A stretch of 63,253 nucleotides of DNA from Hyphomicrobiales bacterium (lineage in GTDB: Bacteria; Pseudomonadota; Alphaproteobacteria; Rhizobiales; Beijerinckiaceae), in contig JAPLOW010000173.1 in NCBI GenBank assembly GCA_026400555.1, positions 3,380 to 66,632 of the forward strand, given 5' to 3'. A program made the position numbers and the translations under genes. Position 1 is the first letter of the stretch. Every line of letters starts with the position of its first letter. Below the pieces are notes generated by a model. It ran no database searches. It had not been told where the DNA came from and saw only the letters and a list, made by a program, of their open reading frames with translations. Of this stretch, positions 63,225 through 63,253 are shown piece by piece.

Positions 63225-63253
63225 GTGGTTTGGCTCGGACGGTTGGCGGGCAT

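Noticed and set aside
63225-63253. ATG at the very end of the window (minus strand) as helicase start
   Set aside because: It is out of frame with the helicase and meets a stop after a few codons; ATG 63224 gives the family start.

Overview
The window is a GC-rich chromosomal segment of an alphaproteobacterium, most likely of the order Hyphomicrobiales (Rhizobiales). This rests on gene order and gene content: serS-surE-pcm-LysM/LytM lipoprotein-yajC-secD-secF; a suf cluster ordered desulfurase-sufB-sufC-sufD-sufS-sufT-sufA as in Agrobacterium; a PhrB-type iron-sulfur photolyase; and DUF1127 and DUF2865 proteins. The genus cannot be fixed from the sequence alone. No rRNA, tRNA, CRISPR array, prophage or insertion sequence was seen.

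Layout. 1-9605: the end of serS, then surE/pcm, an NlpD/DipM-like amidase activator, an inverted DUF815 ATPase, yajC-secD-secF (Sec accessory membrane complex), two genes whose human homologues (NDUFAF3, NDUFAF6) assemble respiratory complex I, and a cold-shock gene. 9607-13589: trmFO, a broken glutathione S-transferase, a RIO-like kinase, a DUF1127 gene and a doubtful small membrane ORF. 13681-20054: a potABC-type polyamine importer without binding protein, an AsmA protein, and both subunits of a 3-oxoacid CoA-transferase. 20144-29635: a two-gene FbpA/FbpB ferric importer, a DUF2865 protein, an RND efflux pump with its adaptor, and a small membrane protein. 29680-38203: a TTC38-like TPR protein, OpgC, a ThDP enzyme, a Gfo/Idh oxidoreductase, divergent hydantoinase and hydantoin racemase, and two PilZ proteins. 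38212-40640: an SDR, a DUF2256 and a PhrB photolyase gene in one operon. 40804-51071: an SMP-30 pseudogene, then the suf iron-sulfur assembly operon, interrupted by an inverted malate/lactate-type dehydrogenase gene and divergent from an alpha/beta hydrolase. 51201-63253: a broken VapC with intact antitoxin, a HAD hydrolase, tyrS, a lone CoxL-like molybdenum hydroxylase subunit, rsmB, a small lipoprotein, an AraC/GyrI regulator, guaB, a diguanylate cyclase and a DEAD-box helicase pseudogene.

Most notable observation. A 17-bp hyphenated palindrome, GCGGGCCTTGAACCCGC, or a copy with a compensating outer base pair, lies 17, 17 and 20 nt upstream of the start codons of fbpA, sufA and sufB. All three genes serve iron or Fe-S metabolism and all three copies have the same orientation relative to the gene. 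It looks like a leader element or operator linking iron uptake to Fe-S assembly; I do not recognise it. An Irr-type box (TTAGAA-GAG-TTCTAA) also precedes the suf operon.

The window also shows gene decay: a GST with two in-frame stops, an SMP-30 gene with five frame changes, a frameshifted VapC, a helicase that has lost its Walker A region, and an AraC gene that appears to have lost its normal stop.
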